Shown: positions 36,321 through 45,762, numbered from the stretch's first letter. The stretch: 64,000 nucleotides of DNA from DTU053 sp012520115 (GCA_050953725.1 JBMNNB010000003.1:434001-498000); one strand, 5' to 3'. Notes: a model not told the origin generated them from the sequence alone. Made by a program: numbers and translations.

Positions 36321-37349
36321 ATGAGAACATATCTTTTGCCCGAAGAAGGCAGGTTTTACAAGGCAAATCTGCACTGTCACAGTACGCTTTCCGACGGGGA
36401 CCTAACGCCCGAGCAGCTTAAAGAGGCCTACAAGCGCAAGGGCTATTCGATTTTATCCATAACTGACCATGAACGACTCAATAATCACTCATATCTTGAT
36501 GACGAGGATTTTCTCACAATTACGGGCTTTGAGCTTGAGGTGCTGGAAAAGTCAGAGCTGCCCAACAAGCTTAAAAGGACCTGCCACATCAACTTCTTTG
36601 CAAAGGACAGAAACAACACCTCGCTGTTTGCCTTTGACACCATGTATTTCTGGCGCCAGGACCCCGAGAAGGTAAAGCAGCTTAAGCACACCGGGCCCGA
36701 CGACTATGAGCGTGTATATTCTGCCGAGGGCGTCAACGAAGTTTTGAGATTAGCTAAGGAAAACGGCTTTTTGTCCTCGTTCAATCATCCCCAGTGGTCG
36801 CTTCAGAACTATGAGGATTACCGTGACTATGAGGGCTTCACAATGATGGAGATATATAACTTCTCCAGTGACATTGACGGCTCCTTTGCCTATGCGGCCA
36901 AGGATTATGACAATATGCTCAGAGACGGAAAGCGCCTCTTTGTCTGCGCCACGGACGACAACCACAACCGTTTCCCGGAGGGACATCCCCATTGCGACTC
37001 CTTCGGCGGCTTTACCTTTATTAAGGCCAAAGAGCTTACATACGAAGCGGTCATAAATGCCCTCGAAAAGGGCGACTTCTACGCTTCAATGGGTCCTGAG
37101 ATTTATGAGCTTTATGTGGAGGACGGCAAGGTGCATCTGACCTGCTCGCCGGCGCAGCGCATAATCATGACGCCCAAGGGCAGAAACTTCGAGTGCGTAT
37201 CCGCCCGTGAGGGTGAGTTTGTTACCGAAGCGGTCTATGAGCTGAATGACTTACAGTATGAGGAATATTTCCGCTTTGAGGTGATTGACGGCAGGGGCAA
37301 GCGTGCCGCCACAAGGGCCTACTACTTAGACGAAATGGGTCTGAAATAA
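36321..37349 (+). CDS. PHP-domain metal-dependent hydrolase
   Basis: A second PHP-superfamily protein (342 aa), unrelated in detail to the one at 27436. Metal ligands are ANLHCHSTLSDG (HxH plus Asp), SITDHERLNNH, FNHPQW, and ATDDNHNR near residue 220. The ~80 C-terminal residues add a small beta domain, as in trpH-like or CehA/McbA-type PHP proteins. It has no signal peptide. Two ATGs lie in tandem; GAGGAG is best placed for the second (36321). Substrate unknown. It sits between the two giant secreted-protein genes but on the opposite strand, with its own terminator. Confidence 0.82.
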   Translation: MRTYLLPEEGRFYKANLHCHSTLSDGDLTPEQLKEAYKRKGYSILSITDHERLNNHSYLDDEDFLTITGFELEVLEKSELPNKLKRTCHINFFAKDRNNTSLFAFDTMYFWRQDPEKVKQLKHTGPDDYERVYSAEGVNEVLRLAKENGFLSSFNHPQWSLQNYEDYRDYEGFTMMEIYNFSSDIDGSFAYAAKDYDNMLRDGKRLFVCATDDNHNRFPEGHPHCDSFGGFTFIKAKELTYEAVINALEKGDFYASMGPEIYELYVEDGKVHLTCSPAQRIIMTPKGRNFECVSAREGEFVTEAVYELNDLQYEEYFRFEVIDGRGKRAATRAYYLDEMGLK

Positions 37350-37363
37350 GAGCAAATATACGA

Positions 37364-37387
37364 ACCGCCCATTCGGGCGGTTTTTTG
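37364..37387 (+). terminator. Terminator of the PHP gene
   Basis: CCGCCC/GGGCGG stem followed by TTTTTT. Confidence 0.9.
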
Positions 37388-37400
37388 ATTTATGCAAACA

Positions 37401-37424
37401 AAAATCCCCCTTGACGGGGGATTT
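37401..37424 (-). terminator. Terminator of the helical-repeat protein gene
   Basis: AAATCCCCC/GGGGGATTT stem with T-rich tail (TTTTTGTTTG) on the minus strand, just after the stop at 37436. Confidence 0.88.
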
Positions 37425-37435
37425 GGTTTTGTGAG

Positions 37436-37732
37436 TTATCTTGAGAAGATGGTCTCAAAGAAAATCTTAATCTTAGCGAAGAAATCCTTTAACAGCTGGA
37501 TTATCGAGCCGAACATGGTCAGCGGCGAATCCGGGTCGGAGGGAATATTGCCTCTTATGTCGTTGATTATCAGCATAAGTCCGGAGGTGTCGCCCTCAAA
37601 GACGTTCGGCAGCTCGGAGATCAAATCCATAAGTCCGTACTGCGAATTCTCAAACAGCTCTACTATATCCTGAGTATACGGGAATATCATCTGTATGACC
37701 GTATACAGCATCGACAGAACCTGGTCGTCCAA
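37436..37732 (-). CDS. Giant helical-repeat secreted protein, C-terminal fragment (frame-interrupted)
   Basis: A 98-codon ORF that continues the 1408-residue protein upstream in another frame. It reads DDQVLSMLYTVIQMIFPYTQ and ends in an amphipathic aromatic helix IIQLLKDFFAKIKIFFETIF before the stop and terminator. That is the same kind of C-terminus as in the MBG protein. There is no ribosome-binding site in front, so it is not an independent gene. The break falls at GAAAAACGCC: one A less (A4) or two more would join NE(K)N to ALDDQV. Confidence 0.72.
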   Translation of the reverse strand: MDDQVLSMLYTVIQMIFPYTQDIVELFENSQYGLMDLISELPNVFEGDTSGLMLIINDIRGNIPSDPDSPLTMFGSIIQLLKDFFAKIKIFFETIFSR

Positions 37733-40700
37733 GGCGTTTTTCGTTTATCTGCTTGTTGAAGTATCGCAATACCTCAAACAAGGTCGCCGAATCCTCTTCG
37801 CTCAAATTAAAGTAAGCGGTACAGTATTCGCCGAGGGCTTCAGCGTTTTCCGCATAGAACAGTACGCTGAAGAAGTACTTCATAATGACCGTCAGAAGGT
37901 CAGCGCCGTTGTCGCCCTGGATGTAGATGACGCCGGGACGCATTGTCCTTGACATGGTCTTGTTGCCCTTGCGCTGCTCGTAGTAGACAGGCTCGCCGGA
38001 TGCAAGCATCGTAACATCAACATTCGGGAGCTTCAGCATAAGCTTAACTGAGCTGCCGCCTACCTCGATGCCGTCACCGATGAAGCCTGCAAAAATATTG
38101 TCGACAAGCTGGTTAATGTTCAATTCGAGCGGGAGCGAGAGTCCGAGCTTGACGCCGCCGATTTCAAGGTTCTGCAGGAACTTGTTGACTAACGGTGTTG
38201 CGTCGATTATCGGGCTTAGGATGTCAAGAAGCACATATACGACGTGTATCAGGTTGTTGAGTACTATATTCAGTCCGCCGATAGAGATAAAGTACATAAG
38301 GTTAGGCAGTATATCAAGGGCTGTGCCTATCGGATTGGAAATGAATCTGTCAAAGAGGCTGAGCAGCGGGTTGAGAATCAGGTAGAAGGTATCAATAGCA
38401 CCGGTGGTGGGGTTGCTGATTGCAGCCTTGTACTGTGCGTAGGTTTTTACGTTCTGGCAGCTTAAAGCCTCAAGCAGCGGGATGATTGCATACTGATAGC
38501 CCGCATAGCCGGGAATGTGGACAAGGTCCACAAGGTTGAGGTCACGGTCTGCAAGGAGAAGCTGAATAATGTCGGCGAAGGGTGAGAGCAATGCAACAAG
38601 GTTGTCAAGCCATGCGGCTCTGTCGCCGTCCTCAAAGCCCCAGTCAAGAGGCCTGTCGCTTGTGGCTACGACTACATGGTTGTTCTCGGTTCTGGTTTCG
38701 ACCTCGCCGGTCTCCGGGTTGACCTCCAAGACTGTTTCGATATAAGGCATGAAGCTGTGCTCAAAGAGCAGTGCGGGATCCCACTTGTTGTAAACATTTG
38801 AATATGCCAAATTGTTCTCCCAGTCGGGACGGGCAACATTCTGGAGCGCCAGCTGTACCTCGGAGGCGGGTCTGCCCGCTCTTGTGTTGAGGTATGCCAT
38901 TCTTTCGGCAATGGTCTTGGGTGTATAGTCAAGTCCTGCGGCGACAGAGAGAATTGCGTCAATATTAAGCCCTGTTATCGCCGGATAGACCATCATGGCT
39001 ATATTTGTGAGCATTTCCTGAGTGAAGACATTCTCGGCAAGCATATCGTTGACATACTGCTCCAGATCCGTCAAGCCTTCGATTTTAAGCACTTTAAGCA
39101 TGCGCTCAGTCAGAACCGGAATAGCGGCAGCTAAGTATGTTGCCTTTTCCTTTGTCCAGATATCCGAATACTGTGCCGATGTGCCGAAGGACTTAGCTTC
39201 GACTATGGCGGGAGAATAGGTTATCTCCTGCATGGGATATTTATAGGGATTGGACACATAGGAGCCGTCTGTGGGATATTTGCCGTTCTCGTTCGGGAAG
39301 AAGAACTCCTCAAGTGCAAGAATTACATCGTTAGGATGGATGGCAACGCCTGCTATCGCTTCGGCTGCAACCTTGCTCGTTACGGGCAGACCGAGCAGGT
39401 CGCCCAGTTGGGCGTCAAGGTCCGCTATATCAAGTCCGAAGCTTTCAAGCAGAGTCTTGCTTGCCCAGGTCTGAGCATTCTGATTATATGCTCTGTAGTT
39501 AATGCCTGTTAAGAGCCATCTGAGCATTGCAAAGAGGACCTGACCTCTGAAATCCACGCCGGTCGCCTGGTCATATACCACGACCACATCTCGGGTCTGG
39601 GTTCCCGACGGGAATACCTTGTTGGTTATTATCTGGCCTCTGGTATGCAGGACTCTGTCGAGAATCGGGGGAAGGTATTTGATGTTGAAGCCGTCTTCCT
39701 CCTCTTCCTCATCCTCGTCGTCGCCGCCGACCAGCTTCAAGACGCCGTTAATGCCGCCGCCGAGATTGGGATAGAAGTCATCAACTACGTCCCTGAGGGG
39801 CATGTCGTAGTTGTAAACCACAATACCGGAAACCTTTGCCTCAAGATGAATATTTATATTATTAATGATGTTCTGTACGGGGCTTACACCGTTCTTTGCG
39901 GTCAGGAAAATCGAAAGGTTCGGCAGAATCGAGGTGATTGTGCTTATCGGCTTTGATGCGACATCATTAAGAACCCAGTCGATTATCGGGTTAAGAATCG
40001 CACCCATAATATCGGTGTGTGAGCGCAGAGCCTTAAAGTCATTCCAGCTTATGAAGTTTGTGATTCCGAGGGTCTCGAACAGCGGAATGATGAGCTTCTG
40101 ATAGGCCTCGATTCTCTGTACGGAAACATAGGCCAGCTGTCCTGCAAGCTCGATGTAGAGCTTAACATCGCCGAGCAATGTCCAGAGCAGAGGCTCAACC
40201 GGTGCAAAGATTGCGCCCATGGCGTTGATGAAGGCAGTCTTCTGGTCGTATGCGCTGTCAACGCCCCAGTCAAGCTCGACTCCCTTGGGCAGCGATTCGA
40301 GGTATTCCTCAAAGCCGACCCACTTGTTCGGGTCTGTAACATAGCCCTGACTGATGGCAGCATTCATGTGGTTCTTGATATTTGAATATTTGGCGGGGAG
40401 CCTGTCCCTTACATACTGGTACTGGAGGTAAATGCCCTCGTCTCTCAGCTCCTTGTAAAGGCCGATTGTATAGTTGTCAAGGGTGTCAGCCATATCCTCA
40501 AGCATCTCGTATACCATGGGATAAAGCATAAGGAAGAGGGATGTGACAATATTGTCACGGAAGATGAAGTCCTTTAACAGAACCTCGATAAGCTCCTTGC
40601 CGTTAGTGTATTTTAAGCCGTAGATGGGGCTGTCCTTATAATCGTCGCTGGAGGTATCAATGAAGGAGTTAAGTAAGGTACCGACATCATTTGAAAGCAA

Positions 40701-41876
40701 CAGCGAGTCAATTTTATCTACCGTCTGATTAAGCCGTGAAAGAGTTGCGGAATATGTAACGCCCTCTGTTACCTCTCTTGTAATCGGATATGTGAAGGGC
40801 ATTTCGGTTGAATAGTACCAGTTCATCAGGTTGGCAATCTTATCGCCGAAGAAGTGGACAAGCAGCTTGTCGGAGTGCTGAAGAAGGTCTTCCACATAGG
40901 GCTTGTATGTATTGCGCTCGGTGGCGAGCTGGGCTGTGGTATAGCCGGAATAATCCCTTGTCAGAAGCTGTGAGGTTGCGCCGAACAGGTTCATGTTGGC
41001 CTGCTGAAGGGCTACCTGGACATTGATTTCCTGATAGTTATAGGGAGCGCCCTGCGGAGCTTCGGTGATGATATCCGAAAGGACATAGTTTACGACTGTG
41101 CCTTTTTCGTTGGTGATTCTTGCGTGCTTCCAGGTATACTTTGTATATCTGACATTAATGCTGTTGGGCAGGCTTTCAACCGATTCATAGGCCATAAGAG
41201 CCTCGTCGATGTCCGTCTGAACAACGAAGCTGTAGTCATAGTACCAGTTGACGACGCTGACGCCGAGCTGGCCTGCTATGAAGTTTGTCAAGATTGCGGA
41301 AACGTTGTAGTAAAGATATCTCTCATAATCAACGGGCTTGTAAAGAGTGACATATTCCATTACTGTCCTGACCTCGGTGGTCTGGATGTATGTACCGGGG
41401 TTGTTCGGGTCCTCGACAACAACGGAAACCTCCTTCTGAACGGGAATCTCCTCCCTGTAAGGCTCCATTACCGTAATTGTGTCGCCCATTCTCAAGGCAA
41501 GCTCCTGCTTTATCTCATTGGCAATCATTACGGCGTTGTAGCTGCCCACACCGTATTCCGTGCTCTTTATAAGATTAGCTATCTCATAAAATTTCTGAGC
41601 GGCAAGAGTGATGTCACCGTTAAGGTTGTCCCTTGCGGTAACGGTGGAATAAACCTTATATCCGCCGTTGGGAATAAGGTCGTCCTCATCCGTATAGTTG
41701 GTTACGGAATAGTTGGAAGTATCCCTTACATATTCATTTGAAAGCAATTCAGCAAGCTCATCATATTTTTCAGAAAGCCCGGTCTCCTGAGCTGCCCCGA
41801 CGATTCCAACCGCTGCGGAGGAAATAAGCATCAACGCAGCCAGAAGGGCGCTCAAAATTTTAGTGGAACGCTTCAT
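37650..41876 (-). CDS. Giant secreted protein of hydrophobic helical repeats, unknown function
   Basis: 1408 residues with a signal peptide (MKRSTKILSALLAALMLISS..., cleavage near GAAQE). I do not recognise a named family. The body is rich in Leu/Ile/Tyr helices. It contains an internal duplication, seen as YQKLIIPLFETLGITNF ... ILPNLSIFLTAKNG around residues 610-680 and YAIIPLLEALSCQNV ... ILPNLMYFISIGG around 1140-1200. A central acidic stretch (GGDDEDEEEEEDG, near residue 745) divides the halves. It breaks frame near its C-terminus, continuing in the ORF that ends at 37436. It is probably cell-surface or secreted. No catalytic motif was seen. Confidence 0.75.
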   Translation of the reverse strand: MKRSTKILSALLAALMLISSAAVGIVGAAQETGLSEKYDELAELLSNEYVRDTSNYSVTNYTDEDDLIPNGGYKVYSTVTARDNLNGDITLAAQKFYEIANLIKSTEYGVGSYNAVMIANEIKQELALRMGDTITVMEPYREEIPVQKEVSVVVEDPNNPGTYIQTTEVRTVMEYVTLYKPVDYERYLYYNVSAILTNFIAGQLGVSVVNWYYDYSFVVQTDIDEALMAYESVESLPNSINVRYTKYTWKHARITNEKGTVVNYVLSDIITEAPQGAPYNYQEINVQVALQQANMNLFGATSQLLTRDYSGYTTAQLATERNTYKPYVEDLLQHSDKLLVHFFGDKIANLMNWYYSTEMPFTYPITREVTEGVTYSATLSRLNQTVDKIDSLLLSNDVGTLLNSFIDTSSDDYKDSPIYGLKYTNGKELIEVLLKDFIFRDNIVTSLFLMLYPMVYEMLEDMADTLDNYTIGLYKELRDEGIYLQYQYVRDRLPAKYSNIKNHMNAAISQGYVTDPNKWVGFEEYLESLPKGVELDWGVDSAYDQKTAFINAMGAIFAPVEPLLWTLLGDVKLYIELAGQLAYVSVQRIEAYQKLIIPLFETLGITNFISWNDFKALRSHTDIMGAILNPIIDWVLNDVASKPISTITSILPNLSIFLTAKNGVSPVQNIINNINIHLEAKVSGIVVYNYDMPLRDVVDDFYPNLGGGINGVLKLVGGDDEDEEEEEDGFNIKYLPPILDRVLHTRGQIITNKVFPSGTQTRDVVVVYDQATGVDFRGQVLFAMLRWLLTGINYRAYNQNAQTWASKTLLESFGLDIADLDAQLGDLLGLPVTSKVAAEAIAGVAIHPNDVILALEEFFFPNENGKYPTDGSYVSNPYKYPMQEITYSPAIVEAKSFGTSAQYSDIWTKEKATYLAAAIPVLTERMLKVLKIEGLTDLEQYVNDMLAENVFTQEMLTNIAMMVYPAITGLNIDAILSVAAGLDYTPKTIAERMAYLNTRAGRPASEVQLALQNVARPDWENNLAYSNVYNKWDPALLFEHSFMPYIETVLEVNPETGEVETRTENNHVVVATSDRPLDWGFEDGDRAAWLDNLVALLSPFADIIQLLLADRDLNLVDLVHIPGYAGYQYAIIPLLEALSCQNVKTYAQYKAAISNPTTGAIDTFYLILNPLLSLFDRFISNPIGTALDILPNLMYFISIGGLNIVLNNLIHVVYVLLDILSPIIDATPLVNKFLQNLEIGGVKLGLSLPLELNINQLVDNIFAGFIGDGIEVGGSSVKLMLKLPNVDVTMLASGEPVYYEQRKGNKTMSRTMRPGVIYIQGDNGADLLTVIMKYFFSVLFYAENAEALGEYCTAYFNLSEEDSATLFEVLRYFNKQINEKRLGRPGSVDAVYGHTDDIPVYSGYSRAV

Positions 41877-42165
41877 GAAACATTCACTCCTTCGGTACCC
41901 ATTTATTAAGATTTGTTAAAAGAGCATATCTCTCCATAATTCTTTAGACTTATATCCACTTTAATTATAAAGGATTGGGACAAGATTTCAAGCGACAATA
42001 CGGGGCAATTTGTCCATTAACATAACTTCTGACAATTTCGGTTTGTTCAGCTTGACCAAAATGAGGGTGTAAAATTCATCATTTTGCAGGGCCCGGTGCA
42101 GAATTTGGTTTTATTTTCATATCGCTTTGTGCGCCTAAAGACAATATGTCCCCTGAAGCGCAGCG
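41877..42165. other. Intergenic region upstream of the helical-repeat gene
   Basis: AT-rich DNA before the signal-peptide ORF, presumably its promoter region. No further element recognised. Confidence 0.4.
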
Positions 42166-42505
42166 GGATATGACGAGCCGGCGGGGGGGCGCGGGTCGCA
42201 GGGTGAAGGCGGGGCGCAAGACGCAGGTGAGACGGGGTGAAGGGCGGCAGGCAAGTTGCCCGCTCCCCTCGCCTGCAAGCACGGTGTGGCGAACATCGGG
42301 TCGGGGCGCAGGCGGCGGGGGGTGCGGGTCGCAGGGTGCGGGTGCGGGCGGCGGCGGGGAGTGCCGTTGCGGGAATGGCGGGGCGGGAGTACCTCTCCCA
42401 CGGGCGGGGGCGCAGGCGGCGGGGGGGCTGCCGTTCCATTCGGGGTTGGGGCGTGGTGCGGGGAGAAACAGCGGAGGGGTTGCTTTTCGCTTTCCTTTGG
42501 CTGGG
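42166..42505. repeat. GC-rich repeat island B
   Basis: About 340 nt, strongly G-rich on the + strand with sharp borders. GCGCAGGCGGCGGGGGG occurs near 42306 and 42410, and GCGGGTCGCAGGGTG near 42190 and 42340. Open frames through it are Gly/Arg-rich and start without ribosome-binding sites. Composition is as in island A, but I did not find an exact shared unit longer than short G-rich words. Many G-tracts (potential G-quadruplex) lie on the strand that is non-template for the downstream TVP38 gene. Confidence 0.75.
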
Positions 42506-42692
42506 GGGGTGGGCTTTGTGAAAAAAGAATATGCTGTTTTCTAAATAAACTTTCACAAACACTCTGCTTATGTTATAATGTTATCAGGTTTTCGGCGGTC
42601 TGATTGGGGTAATTATCAATCGGGCTGCTTTGGGTATAATAAATGCCGGCATACGGCTTCTCACAATCGTAGATAAAATAGGATGTGAATAA

Positions 42693-43385
42693 GTGACGCA
42701 AAATCAGAAAGACACCGCAGTGGCGCTTATTAAAGCCGCTGTTGCCATGACCCTTTTCTTTATCGCAATTTTCAATTACAACGACCTTCGTAATGTGGAT
42801 GTTGAGGGCATTGTGGCAAAGGCGGGCAGCATATATTCGGCGGCCCTGGTAGTGCTTATAATCTTCTTCGTAAAGGCAGTTTTGTTTATATTGCCCGCAT
42901 CTTTAATCTATGTTGCGGTGGGCGCCGCCCTTTCGCCGATTGATGCGGTTATCATAAATCTTCTGGGCATCGTGCTTGAGGTGACGGCCACTTACCTCCT
43001 CGGCCTCTTTCTCGGCGGAGCCTATGTGGAAAAGCTCCTCAGCAAGCGTAAAAAGACCCGCAAGCTTCTCGAAATGGAGCTTCAGAACAAGCCTCTGCTG
43101 CTTCTGGGCATACGCTTTCTGCCCGTCTTCCCCATTGACTTCGTAAGCCTTTTTTACGGTGCTTCAAAGGCGAATTTCCTTAAATACCTTCTGCTGTCCG
43201 TGGCGGGTCTTGCCCCACGGGTCATAGCATTTACAATACTCGGCGATGCGATTTTTGAGAAAATCCCCATGCACATAATTATCCTCGTTGTCATCTGCCT
43301 TATCCCCGTTTTCGCCGGCTGGACACTTTTCAAGAGCTTTGTGCTGGACAGGAGAAGACAGGAAAATCAGCCCCGCCCTGAGTAA
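42693..43385 (+). CDS. TVP38/TMEM64 (VTT-domain, DedA-like) membrane protein
   Basis: A 230-aa integral membrane protein starting at GTG 42693 (AGGATGTGAATAA upstream). It has five to six helices and the VTT/SNARE-associated signature: FILPASLIYVAVGAALS, then LEVTATYLLGLFLGGAYVE and GIRFLPVFPIDFVSLFYGASK (the RFxPxxPxxxxs motif), then FTILGDAIF. DedA/TVP38 proteins are lipid scramblases or transporters involved in envelope lipid recycling; the bacterial substrate of this member is not known. It is followed 81 nt later by a lipoprotein gene. Confidence 0.88.
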   Translation: MTQNQKDTAVALIKAAVAMTLFFIAIFNYNDLRNVDVEGIVAKAGSIYSAALVVLIIFFVKAVLFILPASLIYVAVGAALSPIDAVIINLLGIVLEVTATYLLGLFLGGAYVEKLLSKRKKTRKLLEMELQNKPLLLLGIRFLPVFPIDFVSLFYGASKANFLKYLLLSVAGLAPRVIAFTILGDAIFEKIPMHIIILVVICLIPVFAGWTLFKSFVLDRRRQENQPRPE

Positions 43386-43466
43386 GCGACATTATTTTCT
43401 TTTGCATCGGTCTAAACTTATAGCAACCCGGCTTAAAATGCGAAATAAGCTTTTGTGGTGATGAAT

Positions 43467-44333
43467 ATGAAAATTTTTACTAATTCAAGGCATAAAGCTG
43501 CGGCACTTGTGCTTATCCTTATGCTGCTGTTAAGCTCCTGCAATAACGGCAGCGTTGACTCCTATTACCGCATGTCCGAAAAGGCCAAGGAAAACTCCTC
43601 CGAGACGCACACCGAGCAGACGACAGTGGAGGACACCTCGCCGGTTCAGATTGAAATGTCGACAAGTGATATTCTGCGGATTTACACCCAGGCCGCAAAC
43701 AAGGTCAAGACCGAGCTGCCCGGCTTTAAGCGTGTGGCCGACAAAAATCTGGTGGAGGTCAGGACTGACAGCGGCAGATCTGAGGTCATAAAGAGCATAA
43801 TGGACGGCATTATGGGCGATATTCTGGCCGACGGCAGCAGCGTTTTTGAAAGCCCTATGGCCATAATCCCTAAGGGCAACAGCTCCGGCGTTAAGACATA
43901 CTTCCCCATTTTCGGCGAGAGCTACGGCTGCGGCATTTCCGGCACGGACATAATAAGCGCCGCCCAGTGCGTGAAAACGGGCGATACATACGAGCTGACT
44001 ATTTACTTCCACGACATAAGCAATCCTGAGCCGGCCTCAGGCGAATTCGGCAGGATAATGTCCCCCGTAAGAAAGTCCGCCATAGAGGACGCCGCCGCAA
44101 AGCACGCCGCAACCCCCGGCAGGGACATACTCTCCTTCGAGACCAATTACACAAACAGCTATCTTAAATGCAAGGTTGAAATCAGCTCGGGCAGGATGCT
44201 CTCTTTAGAGCAGAACATGACAATCAACATAGCGGTCAAGGCAACGCTCAACATTTTCGGCATTGTCACGACCCTTTACAGCGGAAACGGAATGGTAAGA
44301 TATGTACTGAACTTCAGCGATTTTGCCTGGTAA
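43467..44333 (+). CDS. Lipoprotein of unknown function
   Basis: A 288-aa lipoprotein: signal peptide ending in lipobox LLLSSC (Cys at about residue 26 counting from ATG 43467), then a Ser/Thr-rich linker. A folded domain from about residue 60 includes DILRIYTQAANKVKTELPGF at its start and a beta-rich C-terminal half ending VRYVLNFSDFAW. I do not recognise a named family, though similar lipoproteins are common in gut Clostridia. It is anchored in the outer leaflet of the cytoplasmic membrane. GTG/ATG starts 6-12 nt upstream are also possible; GGTG is best spaced for 43467. Confidence 0.75.
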   Translation: MKIFTNSRHKAAALVLILMLLLSSCNNGSVDSYYRMSEKAKENSSETHTEQTTVEDTSPVQIEMSTSDILRIYTQAANKVKTELPGFKRVADKNLVEVRTDSGRSEVIKSIMDGIMGDILADGSSVFESPMAIIPKGNSSGVKTYFPIFGESYGCGISGTDIISAAQCVKTGDTYELTIYFHDISNPEPASGEFGRIMSPVRKSAIEDAAAKHAATPGRDILSFETNYTNSYLKCKVEISSGRMLSLEQNMTINIAVKATLNIFGIVTTLYSGNGMVRYVLNFSDFAW

Positions 44334-44344
44334 TCATTAAATCA

Positions 44345-44373
44345 AAGCCGGCAGCTTAACTGCCGGCTTTTTT
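44345..44373 (+). terminator. Terminator of the lipoprotein gene
   Basis: AAGCCGGCAG/CTGCCGGCTT stem with T run. Confidence 0.9.
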
Positions 44374-44550
44374 ATTTGCAGACTGTTAAACTTTCTCATT
44401 TTTATCCGCAGTTTTGTTGACTTTAAGCCGCCGTAGCAATATAATTTACAGAGTATTATTCTAAGGCTTATTTTACCTATTTTACCGAATCAATCGGCAA
44501 AAATGAGTGAATAATTTTTATAGACCTGTCATCAGAAAAGAGGCCTTTGT

Positions 44551-45762
44551 ATGAAGTTTAACGAAACCGAATTTCTGCCTGTAATATTGGGCGCAGATAT
44601 AACCGCATACAGCCACGCAAGGAGCTTTCATCAGGAGTACGGCATAAAGTCCCTTGTGCTGAGCATGCTCAAATCGGAGTTCATTGCCCGCAGCAGTATT
44701 ATCGAGAACAGAGTTATAGAAGGCCTTGAAAAAGAAGAGGTTCTTATTGACACGCTCATTAAGGTGGGAAAAGAGTTCGAGGGCAAGAAGAAGCTCATTG
44801 TTCTGGGCTGCGGCGACTGGTATGTGCGTATCCTTATCGAGAACAAGGAAGTATTAAAGCCCTATTACATCATCCCCTATATCGACGAGTCCCTTTTAAA
44901 CCGCATTGTCTTAAAGGACAAGTTCTATGCCATCTGCGAGGAGCTGGGTATACCCTACCCCAAGACCTATGTATATAACTGCCGACAGGAGAACGACCTT
45001 AAATTCGACTTCCCCTACCCTGTCATTGCAAAGCCCGCTAACTCCGCCCTCTATCACTATGCAAAGTTTGAGGGCAAGAAGAAGGTTTTCCGCTTTCAGG
45101 ACGAGCAGAGCCTTCGCACAATGCTGGACAGGCTTGAGCAGACAAGCTATGACTATAAATTCTTAATTCAGGACTACATCCCCGGCGCTGATACGAATAT
45201 GCGGGTGCTGACCTGCTATTCGGACAGAAACGGCAAGGTGCGCTTTGCCGCTCTCGGCCATGTTCTGCTTGAGGACCATACCCCCAGCGCAATAGGCAAT
45301 CCCGTAGTCATAATCAACGAGAGAAACGACGAAATCGTAAGGCAGGCCACGAAGTTCTTAGAGCATGTGGGCTATACGGGCTTTTCCAACTTTGACATAA
45401 AGTACGACCCCCGTGACAATACCTACAGATTTTTTGAGATTAATGTACGCCTCGGCAGGAGCAACTTCTATGTGACCGGCAGCGGCTACAACACGGTAAA
45501 GTGGATTGTTGACGACCTTGTCTACGGCAAGGAGCTTGACTATACAATTGCGGACAACGAGCATCTTTACACCGTTGTACCCAAGGGCGTTATAAAGAAG
45601 TATGTGGCGGACAAAGAGCAAAGGGAGAGGGCGCTTCGGCTCTTTAAGGAGAACAAGGTCTCCTACCCGCTCATTTACCCGGTTGACAGAAACCCCGTAA
45701 GAGATTTCTATGTCTATGCGGCGCTATACAATCAGTACAGGAAGTTTAATATGTACTTCTGA
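44551..45762 (+). CDS. ATP-grasp ligase, probable D-aspartate ligase for peptidoglycan cross-bridge
   Basis: A 403-aa cytoplasmic ATP-grasp enzyme. The fold shows in YPVIAKPANSALYHYAKFEGKKKV (nucleotide-binding loop and Lys), FLIQDYIPGADTNMRVLTCY, and the metal-binding FFEINVRLGRSNFY. This is the arrangement of carboxylate-amine ligases of the Aslfm group, which add D-aspartate to the stem-peptide lysine. Two following genes support this function: an aspartate racemase (D-Asp supply) and an asparagine synthase that could amidate the D-Asp. GAGG precedes the ATG by 7 nt. D-Asp ligase activity is inferred from context; plain ATP-grasp membership is certain. Confidence 0.82.
   Translation: MKFNETEFLPVILGADITAYSHARSFHQEYGIKSLVLSMLKSEFIARSSIIENRVIEGLEKEEVLIDTLIKVGKEFEGKKKLIVLGCGDWYVRILIENKEVLKPYYIIPYIDESLLNRIVLKDKFYAICEELGIPYPKTYVYNCRQENDLKFDFPYPVIAKPANSALYHYAKFEGKKKVFRFQDEQSLRTMLDRLEQTSYDYKFLIQDYIPGADTNMRVLTCYSDRNGKVRFAALGHVLLEDHTPSAIGNPVVIINERNDEIVRQATKFLEHVGYTGFSNFDIKYDPRDNTYRFFEINVRLGRSNFYVTGSGYNTVKWIVDDLVYGKELDYTIADNEHLYTVVPKGVIKKYVADKEQRERALRLFKENKVSYPLIYPVDRNPVRDFYVYAALYNQYRKFNMYF

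Noticed and set aside
42146..42603. Several overlapping ORFs through island B on both strands
   Set aside because: Same reasons: three or more frames are open together because G-rich DNA lacks stop codons; no Shine-Dalgarno.
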